Positions 1 to 8,557 are shown, counted from the first letter of the stretch. The stretch: DNA of 64,000 nt from Paenibacillus sp. J31TS4 (GCF_018403265.1 NZ_BOSI01000001.1:1178001-1242000); one strand, 5' to 3'. Notes: generated by a model from the sequence alone, not told the origin. Made by a program: numbers and translations.

Positions 1-60
1 GCCATGCTCTTCCAGGACGCCCTTATTCTCCGTTGTCAGTACCCGAATGACCCCTATCAT
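1..60 (-). CDS. 5' end of a probable Asp/Glu/hydantoin racemase-family protein (partial)
   Basis: The minus strand opens with an ATG at 60 behind a good ribosome site (GTGAGGAGC) and reads MIGVIRVLTTENKGVLEEHG before leaving the window. The opening 'IGVIRV(L)T' followed by a short helix is the look of aspartate/glutamate/hydantoin racemase-family proteins, whose first strand precedes the substrate-binding loop. Only 20 residues are visible, so the catalytic cysteines cannot be checked. It lies downstream of the PucR-type regulator gene, with its own promoter and a palindrome between them. A racemase of amino acids or hydantoins would suit PucR-type control of nitrogen or purine degradation, but that is inference. 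Confidence 0.45.
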   Translation of the reverse strand, partial: MIGVIRVLTTENKGVLEEHG

Positions 61-128
61 GCTCCTCACCCTTTCCTAATCTTTCCTGAACCTGCGTCAT
101 ATATGAACAATTTGTGTCCTTTGTCTAA

Positions 129-157
129 ATTGTATCCGTTCACAAAGTCCTCAACAA
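129..157 (-). promoter_or_regulatory. Sigma-A promoter of the racemase-like gene
   Basis: On the minus strand a -35 TTGTTG (152-157) and a -10 TACAAT (129-134) are separated by exactly 17 bp. Transcription would start near 122 and reach the ATG at 60. The weak -35 fits a promoter that needs an activator. Confidence 0.55.
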
Positions 158-188
158 TGTGCCCTATCGCCAAAACAATAACAGACCA

Positions 189-207
189 ATTGTGCTGCGA
201 GCACAAT
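189..207. promoter_or_regulatory. Perfect 8-bp inverted repeat, candidate operator
   Basis: ATTGTGCT-GCG-AGCACAAT is a perfect dyad. Its centre lies about 40 bp upstream of the -35 box of the racemase-like gene, a usual activator position, and just downstream of the PucR-type gene's stop. Binding by that regulator is inferred from position only. Confidence 0.45.
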
Positions 208-219
208 AGGCCTGTTGTG

Positions 220-1767
220 TTACTCCATTATTTTCAATAAATAGAAAGCGGTGCACAAGTAGTAATTGATCCCCTTGAGCGGACTATCGAACTCGACGCC
301 TGCGATCTCGCGGATGCGGTCCATCCGGTACTTGACCGAATTGCGGTGGATGAACAGCCGGTTCGCCGTCTCGTATAGACTGCCCCCCGTCGCCAGATAG
401 TAATACAGCGTCGTCACCAGCTCGGTTCCATTCTCCCTGTCATAGGCGGCCAGCTTGCCGATCTTCTTGTCTATCAAGGGCTCAAAGTTGACCGATTCGG
501 CCGCCTCGAGAAGCAGCTGAAAGATCTCCACGTCATCATAAGGAAGCAGCTGGCGGCGCTTGTCGAGCCGGCTGCCCAGCGCGAGGGCCCGCCGTGCTTC
601 CGTGTAGCCGCGTGACGCCTCCCACAGCGGGCGGCGGCTGCCAATCCCCGCCCGCACCTGCTTCCACGGAGCAAGGATCGGCTCCAGCACCGCGGTCCAG
701 GCGCTGCCGGCGTCAGCCGGACCGGCCGTCCCGCGTCCAGCATCGGAACGGGCGTCGTCCACGGCGAGCATCAGGACGAGGCGCTCCCCTTGGCGCATCG
801 CGTGTGCCTTCACCCGGCGCCTCGCCGCCTCAAGAGCGAGAGCCTCCTCCAGCTCTGCGGAGAAGGGAGTGCCGGGGGCCAGGATGGCCGCGTCGGCTTC
901 GAGCAGCCACACCTCCCAGCTCCATTCGGGCCGGAGCCCGAACTGTCTTCCTTTGCTCTCCACCTCCTGCCGCGAAAAAGGAAGCCCCGCCAGCACTTCC
1001 TCGAAGAAGCTGCCGCGCAGCCGCGCCTCCGTGTCCTCCGCTATTTTGCGTCCCATGAATTCCAGCGAGAATACGAGACGCGCCTGCTCGACGCACACCA
1101 GCTCCAGCTCGTCCAGCGATTCCTTGCCGATCAGAAGCCGGCCGACTGTCTGTTTGTCAACCGCAATGTCATAGCTGAGGACCGATTCCTCCTGTCCTGG
1201 TCCGTCCGCAGCCGTACCTGCGAGCAGCTCGCCGTGTTTGTCCACCACCCAGACCGGCGCCTGAACGAGGCCGGCTACGGTGTCCGCCACCGCCTGAAGC
1301 CCGCTGCTCGTAAGCAGGAGATTCATGAGCGTCTTATAAACCTCCTCGGACCTCCTGAGTAGCGCCGCCTGCTTGTCGATGATCTGTTCCATAATCGGGT
1401 AGGTGATATCGATATAGGGCAGATCATTCGGCAGCTGGAGCACCGGGATGCCGTGCTCACGGCTCTTCTCCAGCATGCTCGGCGGCACGTCCGCGATGAA
1501 GCGCTCCGTCTTGATCGCGACGGCGGCACCATCCACCTGGGCGAGCTGCTCCACAAGCGCCGCGAGCAGGTCGGGGTCGTGCCGGACGGAATACCCCGTC
1601 GTCAGCACGAGCTCGCCCTCCCGCAGCCAGCCCCTCAGATCGGGCACCTCCAGAATATCCACGTACCGGACCACCCGGTCCAGCCCCTCTTCTCCGCTGA
1701 TGACCTTGGCTTCCTTGAGAACCGGGAGCTTCAGCAGCTCCCGGACCGTCACGCCCTTCCACTTCAT
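220..1767 (-). CDS. PucR family transcriptional regulator
   Basis: A 515-residue regulator with the full PucR architecture. An N-terminal purine-catabolism-regulator-like domain (about residues 5-130) carries the typical phrases 'TVRELLKLPVL', 'VPDLRGWL' and 'GELVLTTGY'. A central GGDEF-like/CdaR middle region follows, and a C-terminal HTH_30 domain ends with 'ANRLFIHRNSVKYRMDRI'. In this family the C-terminal helix-turn-helix binds DNA and the N-terminal part senses a metabolite, often in purine, amino-acid or GABA use. The ATG at 1767 is preferred over the GTG three codons upstream because AAGGTGA lies six bases before it. The likely target is the racemase-like gene immediately downstream, which has its own promoter and palindrome. 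Confidence 0.88.
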   Translation of the reverse strand: MKWKGVTVRELLKLPVLKEAKVISGEEGLDRVVRYVDILEVPDLRGWLREGELVLTTGYSVRHDPDLLAALVEQLAQVDGAAVAIKTERFIADVPPSMLEKSREHGIPVLQLPNDLPYIDITYPIMEQIIDKQAALLRRSEEVYKTLMNLLLTSSGLQAVADTVAGLVQAPVWVVDKHGELLAGTAADGPGQEESVLSYDIAVDKQTVGRLLIGKESLDELELVCVEQARLVFSLEFMGRKIAEDTEARLRGSFFEEVLAGLPFSRQEVESKGRQFGLRPEWSWEVWLLEADAAILAPGTPFSAELEEALALEAARRRVKAHAMRQGERLVLMLAVDDARSDAGRGTAGPADAGSAWTAVLEPILAPWKQVRAGIGSRRPLWEASRGYTEARRALALGSRLDKRRQLLPYDDVEIFQLLLEAAESVNFEPLIDKKIGKLAAYDRENGTELVTTLYYYLATGGSLYETANRLFIHRNSVKYRMDRIREIAGVEFDSPLKGINYYLCTAFYLLKIME

Positions 1768-1895
1768 TCCGTTCACCTTCGTTTCCGCGTGCGCTTCGGC
1801 TTCCTCCCGGGCGCTCGTCTTCTCCCCTTATTATAGAAGAAGCGCCGCCCGGCGCAAAACCGACGCCCATCCGGCCCGCAAGAGGCTCCCGGACA

Positions 1896-1929
1896 GCAAA
1901 CAACCCCCGGCAGCCAGCCACCGGGGGTT
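1896..1929 (-). terminator. Terminator of the tyrS-chrA unit
   Basis: On the minus strand AACCCCCGG and CCGGGGGTT form a 9-bp stem around a 10-base loop, followed by GTTTGCTG. It lies 27 bases beyond the chrA stop. Confidence 0.7.
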
Positions 1930-1955
1930 GAAAGATCGAATCGCGTGCGCGGCCG

Positions 1956-3164
1956 TCAGACGGGGAGCAGCATCCCGCCCGCCGCTCCGATCGCCACAAG
2001 CAGCCAGGGCGGCAGCTTCCAGTACGCCAGCAGCACGAACAGGATGCCCGCGAAGGCAGCGTCGGCGGGAGAGCCGACCGCCCGCGTCCAGATAGGATCG
2101 TAGAATGCCGCAAGCAGCAGGCCGACGACGGCCGCATTCATTCCGGCCAGTGCCGCATGGACGGCCCTGCGCCTGCGAAGCGCCTCCCAGAAGGGCAGGA
2201 CGCCGAGGACGAGCAGGTAGGCGGGCAGGAAGATCGCCGCCGTCGCCAGCACCGCTCCCGGGAGGCCGCCCAACGCTGCGCCGAGGTAGGAGGCGAACGT
2301 GAACAGCGGCCCCGGAACGGCCTGGGCGGCGCCATAACCGGCGAGGAATACTTCCTCGGATACCCAGCCGGACGGCACCGTCTCCCGTTCCAGGAGCGGC
2401 AGCACGACATGGCCGCCGCCGAATACGAGCGAGCCTGAGCGGTAGAAGCTGTCGAAGACGGCTAGCGCCGGCGAGCCGATCGCACCCCGCAGCACAGGCA
2501 GCGCGAGGAGCAGGCCGGCGAACAGCGCCAGGCAGAGCGCGCCCGCCCGGCGGCTGACCGGCGGCCCCGACGGCGGTCGAAGTGCACCCGGCTCAGGCTC
2601 GTCCGCCCGCCGGAAGAGCGCCAGCCCCGCGAGAGCCGCCGCCGCGAGCACGGCCACCTGCGCAGCGGGCGACGGCCACAGCAGCACGATCGCGGCCGCG
2701 GCTGCGGCGATCGTCATGCGCGCGCGGCCCTGCGCGAGGCTGCGGCTCATGCCGGCGATCGCCTGGGCTACAACCGCGACAGCCGCCAGCTTGAGGCCGT
2801 GCAGCCAGGCGGCGTCCGCCGGCGCGAAGCTCTGCACCGCGAAGGCGAACAGGATGAGCGCCAGCGCAGAGGGTAGAGTGAAGCCGGCCCAAGCCGCCAC
2901 GCCGCCGAGCCAGCCGGCCCGGAGCGTACCGATGCCGATGCCAACCTGGCTGCTCGCCGGTCCCGGCAAGAACTGGCAGAGCGCCACCAGGTCGGCGTAG
3001 CTCCGCTCATCGAGCCACTGCTTCTTGCGGACGTAGACCTCGTGGAAGTACCCTAGATGGGCGACCGGCCCGCCGAAGGAGGTCAGTCCCAGCTGCAGCG
3101 AAACGAGCAGCACCTCCAGCAGCGCGCGGCCTTGTCCCTGCCGATCCGCATTGCGCTTATTCAT
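1956..3164 (-). CDS. chrA: Chromate transporter, long two-domain ChrA type
   Basis: A 402-residue membrane protein made of two CHR halves of about 190 residues each, the long (fused) type. The first half shows the family signature 'GLTSFGGPVAHLGYF' and 'CQFLPGPASSQ'. The second half repeats it as 'SLVFGGGHVVLPLL' and 'GAAQAVPGPLFTFASYLG'. About ten to twelve hydrophobic segments are visible. The family couples chromate, and possibly sulfate, export to the membrane potential. Its start lies 12 bases after the tyrS stop, and the ribosome site (AGGAGAGG) overlaps that stop, so it is probably translated from the tyrS transcript. The pairing of tyrS with chrA looks incidental. Confidence 0.9.
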   Translation of the reverse strand: MNKRNADRQGQGRALLEVLLVSLQLGLTSFGGPVAHLGYFHEVYVRKKQWLDERSYADLVALCQFLPGPASSQVGIGIGTLRAGWLGGVAAWAGFTLPSALALILFAFAVQSFAPADAAWLHGLKLAAVAVVAQAIAGMSRSLAQGRARMTIAAAAAAIVLLWPSPAAQVAVLAAAALAGLALFRRADEPEPGALRPPSGPPVSRRAGALCLALFAGLLLALPVLRGAIGSPALAVFDSFYRSGSLVFGGGHVVLPLLERETVPSGWVSEEVFLAGYGAAQAVPGPLFTFASYLGAALGGLPGAVLATAAIFLPAYLLVLGVLPFWEALRRRRAVHAALAGMNAAVVGLLLAAFYDPIWTRAVGSPADAAFAGILFVLLAYWKLPPWLLVAIGAAGGMLLPV

Positions 3165-3176
3165 CCGGATCCTCTC

Positions 3177-4466
3177 CTATTCGAAGCGGATGAGATAGTA
3201 GTTTTTCTTGCCGCGGCGCAGCACCAGGTAACGGCCGTACAGACGCTGATCCGGCACGATGACCGTATCCACGCCTGCCTGCTTCTCCCCATTCACGGAG
3301 ACCGCGCCGCTCTCGATATCCTGGCGTGCCTGCCGGCGGGACGGAGCCGCCTTGGCCGCGATGAGTAGATCGATCAGAGGCGTCTCTGCCGCATCCTCGA
3401 CGACCGTGGTCGGCATGCCGGACAGCGCTTCGACCAGCTCTTCCTCGCTGAGCCGGGTGAATTCGCCGGAAAACAGCGCCTGGGTGATGTTCTCGGCGCT
3501 CGTCACCGCTTCGTCGCCGTGGACGAGGCGGGTTACCTCCTGCGCCAGCGTCCGCTGGGCGGCGCGCTTCTCAGGCCGCTCGGCGACCTCCCTCTCCAGC
3601 TCCTCGATTTCTTCCGGATTAAGAAACGTGAAGTACTTGAGGAATTTGACGACGTCCTGATCGTCCGTATTGATCCAGAATTGATAGAACTGGTAGGCGG
3701 AAGTCTTGCTGCGGTCGAGCCAGATCGCCCCCGACTCCGATTTGCCGAACTTTTTGCCGTCGCTCTTGGTCACTAGCGGCATCGTCAATCCGAAAGCTCC
3801 GCTGCCTCCCATCTTCCCGATCAGGTCGAGGCCCGCCGTAATATTCCCCCACTGGTCGCTGCCGCCGATCTGCAGCGAGCAGTCGTACGTCTCGTGCAGC
3901 TTATGGAAGTCGTAAGCCTGAAGAATCATGTAGCTGAATTCGGTGAACGAAATCCCTCCCGACAGCCGGGAATCAACCGAATCCTTGGCCAGCATGTAGT
4001 TGACTGTGAAGTTTTTGCCCACCTCGCGCAGGAAGGTGATCACGTCAAGAGGAGCGATCCAGTCGTAGTTGCTTACGAGGCGCGCCTGACTGTCTCCCTC
4101 GAAATCAAGGAACCGCGACAGCTGCCGCTTCAGACTCTCGGTCCAGCCTGCGACCGTCTCCGCGGTGTTCAAGCTGCGCTCGGTCGACCGGCCGCTCGGA
4201 TCCCCGATGAGACCGGTGCCTCCTCCTACGAGCGCGATCGGCCTGTGGCCGGCGAGCTGAAAGCGGCGGAGCATCAAAATCGGCAGCAGGCTGCCGATAT
4301 GCAGGCTGTCCGCGGTCGGGTCGAAGCCGCAATACAGCGATACGGGGCCTTCGGCGAGCTTCTTCTCGAGCCCTTCGCGGTCGGTTATCTGGTAAACGAG
4401 CCCCCGGTATTCCAAATCCTCCAGTAAAGCGGCCGGGCGTGTGCCCGGTGTACGGTCCGTCGTCAT
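3177..4466 (-). CDS. tyrS: Tyrosine--tRNA ligase
   Basis: A 429-residue class Ic aminoacyl-tRNA synthetase that charges tRNA-Tyr. The Rossmann domain shows 'YCGFDPTADSLHIGS' (HIGH motif), 'GGGTGLIGDPSGR', the tyrosine-site 'YMILQAYDF' and 'QIGGSDQWGNI', and the KMSKS loop as 'KKFGKS'. An S4-like RNA-binding domain occupies roughly the last 70 residues ('PSRRQARQDIESGAVSVNG'). Length and order are normal for bacterial TyrS. The ATG follows GAAGGAGAGACGATAGG. Many Firmicutes control tyrS with a T-box leader, but the 305-base upstream gap lacks the conserved T-box core, so either the leader is absent or another tyrS copy carries it. Confidence 0.95.
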   Translation of the reverse strand: MTTDRTPGTRPAALLEDLEYRGLVYQITDREGLEKKLAEGPVSLYCGFDPTADSLHIGSLLPILMLRRFQLAGHRPIALVGGGTGLIGDPSGRSTERSLNTAETVAGWTESLKRQLSRFLDFEGDSQARLVSNYDWIAPLDVITFLREVGKNFTVNYMLAKDSVDSRLSGGISFTEFSYMILQAYDFHKLHETYDCSLQIGGSDQWGNITAGLDLIGKMGGSGAFGLTMPLVTKSDGKKFGKSESGAIWLDRSKTSAYQFYQFWINTDDQDVVKFLKYFTFLNPEEIEELEREVAERPEKRAAQRTLAQEVTRLVHGDEAVTSAENITQALFSGEFTRLSEEELVEALSGMPTTVVEDAAETPLIDLLIAAKAAPSRRQARQDIESGAVSVNGEKQAGVDTVIVPDQRLYGRYLVLRRGKKNYYLIRFE

Positions 4467-4771
4467 CCTATCGTCTCTCCTTCAATCGTGTCTTAAGCCG
4501 GCTGCACGGCATGCGCGCCCGGCGGCTTGTCCTAGTCTGGAAGGAGCCGCCAATGCGGCAACTCCCTTGTCTCTCATTCATTATGCGGATAACCATGAAG
4601 TCCTGCAAGCACAGATCCCCTCCCTCGACTCTGGCAGACCCTTGGCGGGTAACTTCTCCGGCCGGATGGACGGGCATGCCCCGCCGCCTCTGACCGCCTG
4701 CCGCACAAGGGACCCAATCGAACAAGCCCCGGCCGGCTAGCGGTCGAGGCTTGTTCGATTCGGGCTGGCGG
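4467..4771 (-). other. 305-base gap upstream of tyrS
   Basis: No gene and no T-box core (AGGGTGGNACCGCG or close variants) were found on the minus strand. The gap holds a 13-bp inverted repeat (4716-4760) and an imperfect GC-rich hairpin near 4535-4565. No convincing promoter was seen. Confidence 0.5.
4716..4760. terminator. 13-bp perfect inverted repeat, possible terminator without a U-tract
   Basis: AATCGAACAAGCC and GGCTTGTTCGATT pair perfectly around a 19-base loop, just beyond the stop of the membrane-protein gene at 4772. No run of T follows on either strand, so it may act with Rho or as an RNA 3' end protector. Confidence 0.4.
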
Positions 4772-5359
4772 CTACTTTCCTGCTAGCGGAGACGACGCGG
4801 CCGGGCGGCCCGGCGTCCTCCTGGTCTCATATAGAAGGCCCGCCACCGTCAGCAAGTAGACGATACAGACAGTGGCCGGTACGAGCAGGAACGCCCGCTC
4901 CGCCAGCACGTAGCCGAAGACGAACGAGCAGAGCGTCGTCGCTATAGTGAGAAACAAATAGGAACGGCTGCGATAAATCCACGCATAAGGCAAAAAATGC
5001 GAGCCGCCCAATATCCCGACCATCATCGGAATCAGCTCGTACTGCTCGATGTAGGTCACGATCCAGACCGGGAGAAAGAACGCCTGAATGCCTCCGATGA
5101 TCCCGCCCAGTGTGGACAGGGGGTTGCGGACCGACAGGAAATCGACGCCCAGCGCCTTGCTGAAGAGCAGGCCAAGCGGAAAGATGCTCCCCATGCCGAG
5201 AACGTAACAAAGGGCGAGCGGCTTGCCTTCGAGAAAGAAGCTAAGCACTGCCATGACCAGCCAGAAGAGTGCACCCGCCAGAAAAATGGGATAGCCCTTC
5301 CTGGCCGTGCGGATAAGGTCGTTCCGCAACTCCTCAAGCGTCAGTTTGCCGTAATCCAA
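4772..5359 (-). CDS. Small integral membrane protein, DUF7010-like
   Basis: A 195-residue protein with five or six hydrophobic segments and a short basic cytoplasmic tail (RRTPGRPAASS). The opening 'LEELRNDLIRTARKGYPIFLAGALFWL' and the central 'GGSHFLPYAWIY' resemble the DUF7010 membrane-protein family seen in Bacillales; function is unknown. The start is a TTG at 5359 with GAGGGA six bases upstream, and no in-frame ATG lies nearby. It sits between tyrS and the GGDEF/EAL gene on the same strand, with gaps of about 300 and 95 bases, so it is probably its own unit. Confidence 0.6.
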   Translation of the reverse strand: MDYGKLTLEELRNDLIRTARKGYPIFLAGALFWLVMAVLSFFLEGKPLALCYVLGMGSIFPLGLLFSKALGVDFLSVRNPLSTLGGIIGGIQAFFLPVWIVTYIEQYELIPMMVGILGGSHFLPYAWIYRSRSYLFLTIATTLCSFVFGYVLAERAFLLVPATVCIVYLLTVAGLLYETRRTPGRPAASSPLAGK

Positions 5360-5454
5360 TGATCATCCCTCTTTCTCCAATTCGGTTCCATCACACGCTA
5401 ACCTCACCATAGGAGGAAGCTCCTGTCCTGTCAAGATGGATTCGGTTCGCCGTG

Positions 5455-7290
5455 CTATCCGATGGTGCCCTTCAGATACCCGGAGGCGAGGAGCTGCTCC
5501 ATCCGTTCGGGCGGCACGGGCTTGCCGAGCAGGTAGCCCTGCACCTCTTCACACCCTTGCTGCTTGAGATAATCGTATTGCTCAGCGGTCTCCACCCCTT
5601 CCGCGACGACCCGGAGACCGAGACTGCGGCCAAGCGCAAGTATCGTGTTGGCAATGGCCGCATTCGGAATTTGCTTGACGAAGGTCCGGTCGATCTTCAG
5701 CGAATGGACCTCGAACTGCATCAGGTAGTGCAGAGAGGAATAGCCCGTGCCAAAATCGTCGATCGCAAGCCTCACGCCCATCTCCCGCAAGCTGCGAAGC
5801 TGCCGGATGCTGCTGCCCTCGGAGCCGATCAGCGCGCTCTCGGTAATCTCCAGCTCGAGATAGCAAGGATCCAGCCCCGCCTTCTCCAAAGCACGGGAGA
5901 CGGTTACGACAAAATCGTCCTTATGCAGCTGACGCGCCGAGCAGTTGACCGCGACCCTCACCTTGTTCAGGCCCGCGTCCTGCCACTGCTTATTCCTCCT
6001 GCACGCCTCCTCCAGCACCCATTTGCCAAGCGGAACAATAAATCCCGTATCTTCCGCCAGCGGGATGAAGTCTCCCGGCGGAATGATGCCGCGCGTAGGG
6101 TGGTTCCACCGGACGAGCGCTTCGACGCACGGAATGCCGCTCTCAGACATGTCGTAGCGAGGCTGATAGTGCAAGACGAACTCCTGATTGCGCAGCGCCC
6201 GGGTGAATTCGCTTACGAGCATGAAGTTGTCGTACAGCTTGTTGCTCATCGAACGTTCATAGTAAGCAAACCCTCTCCGTCCCTGCGCTTCCGCATGATA
6301 CATGGCGATGTCCGCGTGCTGGATCAGGCTCTCCGCCGCCGTGCCGTGGTACGGATACAGGCTGACGCCGATATCCGCCCGGAGCGGGAATTGATGGGCC
6401 GCGTATTCGAATGGCTCCTCGAACGCCCGGAGAATCGTCTCGAGCCGCAGGCGAACGTCGCGCAGCCGCTCCAGCCTGGGCAGCAGCGCCATGAATTTGA
6501 CGCCATCCATTCGGGCGAGCACCGCCTCCTCCGGCATGCACTCCTTGAGCTTGCGGGAGGCCATCACCAGAATGCGGTCTCCCAATTCGTGACCGAACGT
6601 CTCGTTAATCAGCTTGAAGCCTTCCAGGTTGATGATGAGCACGGCGGCCTTGCCCTTGCCCCGATGCTCGCGTCTACGCTCCGCAATCGTCTCAGTTAGC
6701 CGGTGACGAAAGCAGCGCCGGTTCGGCAGCTGCGTCAATGAATCGTAAAAAGCCAGCTTCTCGATCCGCCGCTCCGCCTCGTACGTCTCAAGGATCCCTC
6801 CGAGGAATAATGCATGGGTGTCCACGAGCCATTCCTCCTCGGCGCTTGGAGCGCCGGCCGCGCGCGAGTAGACGGCAAGGACGCCGGCGATCCGGTTCGC
6901 CGGCGTCACGATCGGATACGCCCACACCGCACGGAGACCGTGCCTCTCGGCGTCATCTTGCCAGCCATCGCTGCAGGCGTCTTCCGCCAGTGCGGTAACG
7001 ACGACCGGCTCTCTGCGAAAGGCCGCCTGGGAGCATGCGCCGCCTCCCGAGCCGATGCTCCAGCGGATGGAAGCTCGCTGATAAGAGGAGGGCAGGGAGG
7101 GCGCCGCTTCTGCATGCAGAACCCCATCCGTCCGCCCTACCAGATGAATCGCGCACAGCTTGTCCGCCAGCGCGCTCTCGAGCCCTTCTACCAACTGATA
7201 CAAAATGACGGACAGCGGCTGTCCTTCTGCTATCATCTCCCGAATGGTCTGCTGCCCGAGTAACACGACTCTCCCTTCCCCCCTCTTCAA
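5455..7290 (-). CDS. GAF-GGDEF-EAL protein, probable c-di-GMP phosphodiesterase with a degenerate GGDEF
   Basis: A 611-residue cytoplasmic signalling protein. An N-terminal GAF-like sensor (about 1-175) is followed by a GGDEF domain (about 180-340, opening 'DSLTQLPNRRCF') and an EAL domain (about 350-605). The cyclase signature is ruined: where GGDEF is expected the sequence reads 'RMDGVKF', so diguanylate cyclase activity is unlikely. The EAL side keeps its motifs: 'VEALVRWNHP', 'LEITESALI', 'AIDDFGTGYSSL', 'LKIDRTFV' and 'VAEGVET'. I infer a c-di-GMP phosphodiesterase whose GGDEF may bind GTP or act as a regulatory relay. The TTG start overlaps the stop of the upstream HTH gene (TTGA), which points to translational coupling. 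Confidence 0.85.
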   Translation of the reverse strand: MKRGEGRVVLLGQQTIREMIAEGQPLSVILYQLVEGLESALADKLCAIHLVGRTDGVLHAEAAPSLPSSYQRASIRWSIGSGGGACSQAAFRREPVVVTALAEDACSDGWQDDAERHGLRAVWAYPIVTPANRIAGVLAVYSRAAGAPSAEEEWLVDTHALFLGGILETYEAERRIEKLAFYDSLTQLPNRRCFRHRLTETIAERRREHRGKGKAAVLIINLEGFKLINETFGHELGDRILVMASRKLKECMPEEAVLARMDGVKFMALLPRLERLRDVRLRLETILRAFEEPFEYAAHQFPLRADIGVSLYPYHGTAAESLIQHADIAMYHAEAQGRRGFAYYERSMSNKLYDNFMLVSEFTRALRNQEFVLHYQPRYDMSESGIPCVEALVRWNHPTRGIIPPGDFIPLAEDTGFIVPLGKWVLEEACRRNKQWQDAGLNKVRVAVNCSARQLHKDDFVVTVSRALEKAGLDPCYLELEITESALIGSEGSSIRQLRSLREMGVRLAIDDFGTGYSSLHYLMQFEVHSLKIDRTFVKQIPNAAIANTILALGRSLGLRVVAEGVETAEQYDYLKQQGCEEVQGYLLGKPVPPERMEQLLASGYLKGTIG

Positions 7291-7553
7291 GCTGTGTGCG
7301 TGTACAGGACCTTACGCATCATAAGCGCCATCAGCTCCCGCGAGGAGCTGGTCCCTGTCTTGCGCATCATGTTGGCCAAGTGATTCTGAACCGTCTTCTC
7401 CGTTATGTGAAAATGCTGCGCCAACTGTCTGTTGTTCCAGCCTTGCAGGGAGATCGCCCTCAGCAGCTCGATCTCCCGCATCGTTAGTCTGTAATCCCTC
7501 TCCAGCTGGTTGGTCACTTGAGACAAGGGGTCAGTCAAAGTACCCGTTCTCAT
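7287..7553 (-). CDS. Small LuxR/GerE-type helix-turn-helix protein
   Basis: An 88-residue protein that is almost only a LuxR-type C-terminal DNA-binding domain: 'LTMREIELLRAISLQGWNNRQLAQHFHITEKTVQNHLANMMRKTG'. There is no receiver or ligand domain. The ATG at 7553 is chosen because GGAGGAG lies seven bases upstream; an in-frame ATG at 7580 would place that ribosome site inside the gene. Its stop overlaps the TTG start of the GAF-GGDEF-EAL gene, so the pair is one operon. A stand-alone GerE-like regulator coupled to a c-di-GMP enzyme suggests it controls motility, biofilm or sporulation genes, but no target is visible. Confidence 0.75.
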   Translation of the reverse strand: MRTGTLTDPLSQVTNQLERDYRLTMREIELLRAISLQGWNNRQLAQHFHITEKTVQNHLANMMRKTGTSSSRELMALMMRKVLYTHTA

Positions 7554-7630
7554 TCCGACTCTCCTCCTTATGGAACGCAACCGTCCGCTCCGCGTCCTTC
7601 TCCTAGTTCTCCAGCCTCGCGCCGCGCCGA

Positions 7631-7660
7631 ATCTAAGTCTCTCGTTCCAGACAATCGCAA
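7631..7660 (-). promoter_or_regulatory. Candidate sigma-A promoter for the HTH/EAL operon
   Basis: In the 311-base gap 7554-7864 the minus strand has TTGCGA (7655-7660), 18 bp, then TTAGAT (7631-7636), about 80 bases before the ATG. Further upstream a short GCGCG/CGCGC hairpin followed by CGGATTTTTTT (about 7727-7750) may be the terminator of the response regulator gene. Nothing else was recognised in the gap. Confidence 0.35.
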
Positions 7661-7864
7661 GTATATGAATCGATAAGACTAGGGCCTTTGAACTACTTCC
7701 ATGATATACCTGTTCCTCTAACGGGTAACCGAAAAAAATCCGGCGCGGGCGCGCAAATATTTTGCGGGACTTTGCAGATTTCTGTCGAACAATAGGTTGA
7801 AATGATGAAGAAAAGCGCAGAATCAGGGCGGAATTTGGAAGGTAGTGTCGGATTTCCGTCCGAG

Positions 7865-8545
7865 TTATAGGAGCCCCGGGTCCGGATCGCCCGCACCCTC
7901 CTGCCGGTCGTCCAGCAGGCCGAGCTCCTTCGCCTTCATCGCCGCCTCGATTCGGGATTTCACCTTCAACTTATGAAACAGCCCCGTCAGCGCATATTCC
8001 AGCGAACGCTGACTCATCATATGCAGCTGGGCGATCTCGCGGTTGCTCTTGCCCTTGGCGATCTCCTGCAGAATGTCGTGCTCCTTCTCGTTCACCGCAG
8101 GGGCTTCGGGTTGGACGCCGGACTCTTGCTCGGAGGCCCCCGGCCTGCGGAGCTGGCGGACAAGCGCAAGAGGCAGGACGACGTCGCCGCGCAGCGCGCA
8201 GCGTACAGCCGTCACCAGCTGCTCCCGGCTCGCCGTCTTGGAGATGAAGCCTGCCACGCCGGCTTCCATCATCAGATTGAACCGGCTGTCCATCTCGTGG
8301 CCGCTAAAGATTAGGATAAGCGTATCCGGTTCGCGGGACAGAATTTGCTTGGCGAGCGCAATGCCGTTGCAGTCGGCAATATGCAGGTCGAGCAGCAGAA
8401 CGTCGAACCGCTGCTTCTCGAGCATGTCCCTCGCCGAGGCTTCCGAAGCCGCAAGGACAACGCTTATGTCGCCCTCCTGCTCCAAAAGCAGCTTGGTGCC
8501 TTCCCGGACAGCGGGATGGTCGTCGACCACCAAGATATGGATCAT
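7865..8545 (-). CDS. NarL/FixJ-family response regulator, ComA-like
   Basis: A 226-residue two-domain regulator. The receiver (1-120) has the acidic pair 'VVDDHP', the phosphoacceptor aspartate in 'LLLDLHIADCNG', the Thr/Ser switch 'IFSGHE' and the Lys in 'FISKTAS'. The GerE-type HTH (about 155-220) reads 'EKEHDILQEIAKGKSNREIAQLHMMSQRSLEYALTG'. The phrases 'RSLEYALTGLFHKLKVKSR' and 'VDDHPAVREGTK' closely follow B. subtilis ComA as I remember it, more than DegU. It starts 12 bases after the stop of the sensor kinase gene and is surely its partner. Targets cannot be told from the window, and no ComX/ComQ-type pheromone genes are present. Confidence 0.88.
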   Translation of the reverse strand: MIHILVVDDHPAVREGTKLLLEQEGDISVVLAASEASARDMLEKQRFDVLLLDLHIADCNGIALAKQILSREPDTLILIFSGHEMDSRFNLMMEAGVAGFISKTASREQLVTAVRCALRGDVVLPLALVRQLRRPGASEQESGVQPEAPAVNEKEHDILQEIAKGKSNREIAQLHMMSQRSLEYALTGLFHKLKVKSRIEAAMKAKELGLLDDRQEGAGDPDPGLL

Positions 8546-8557
8546 GTTGCTTACACC

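Noticed and set aside
4-240. 78-codon plus-strand ORF at the left edge
   Set aside because: Pro/Cys-rich, overlaps the racemase-like start and the promoter/palindrome on the other strand, and has no similarity.
4467-4715. T-box leader of tyrS
   Set aside because: I looked for the AGGGTGGNACCGCG core and a Tyr specifier loop and found neither.
5452-6699. 415-codon plus-strand frame opposite the GGDEF/EAL gene
   Set aside because: Antisense of a clear domain protein, no ribosome site, and composition typical of a shadow.
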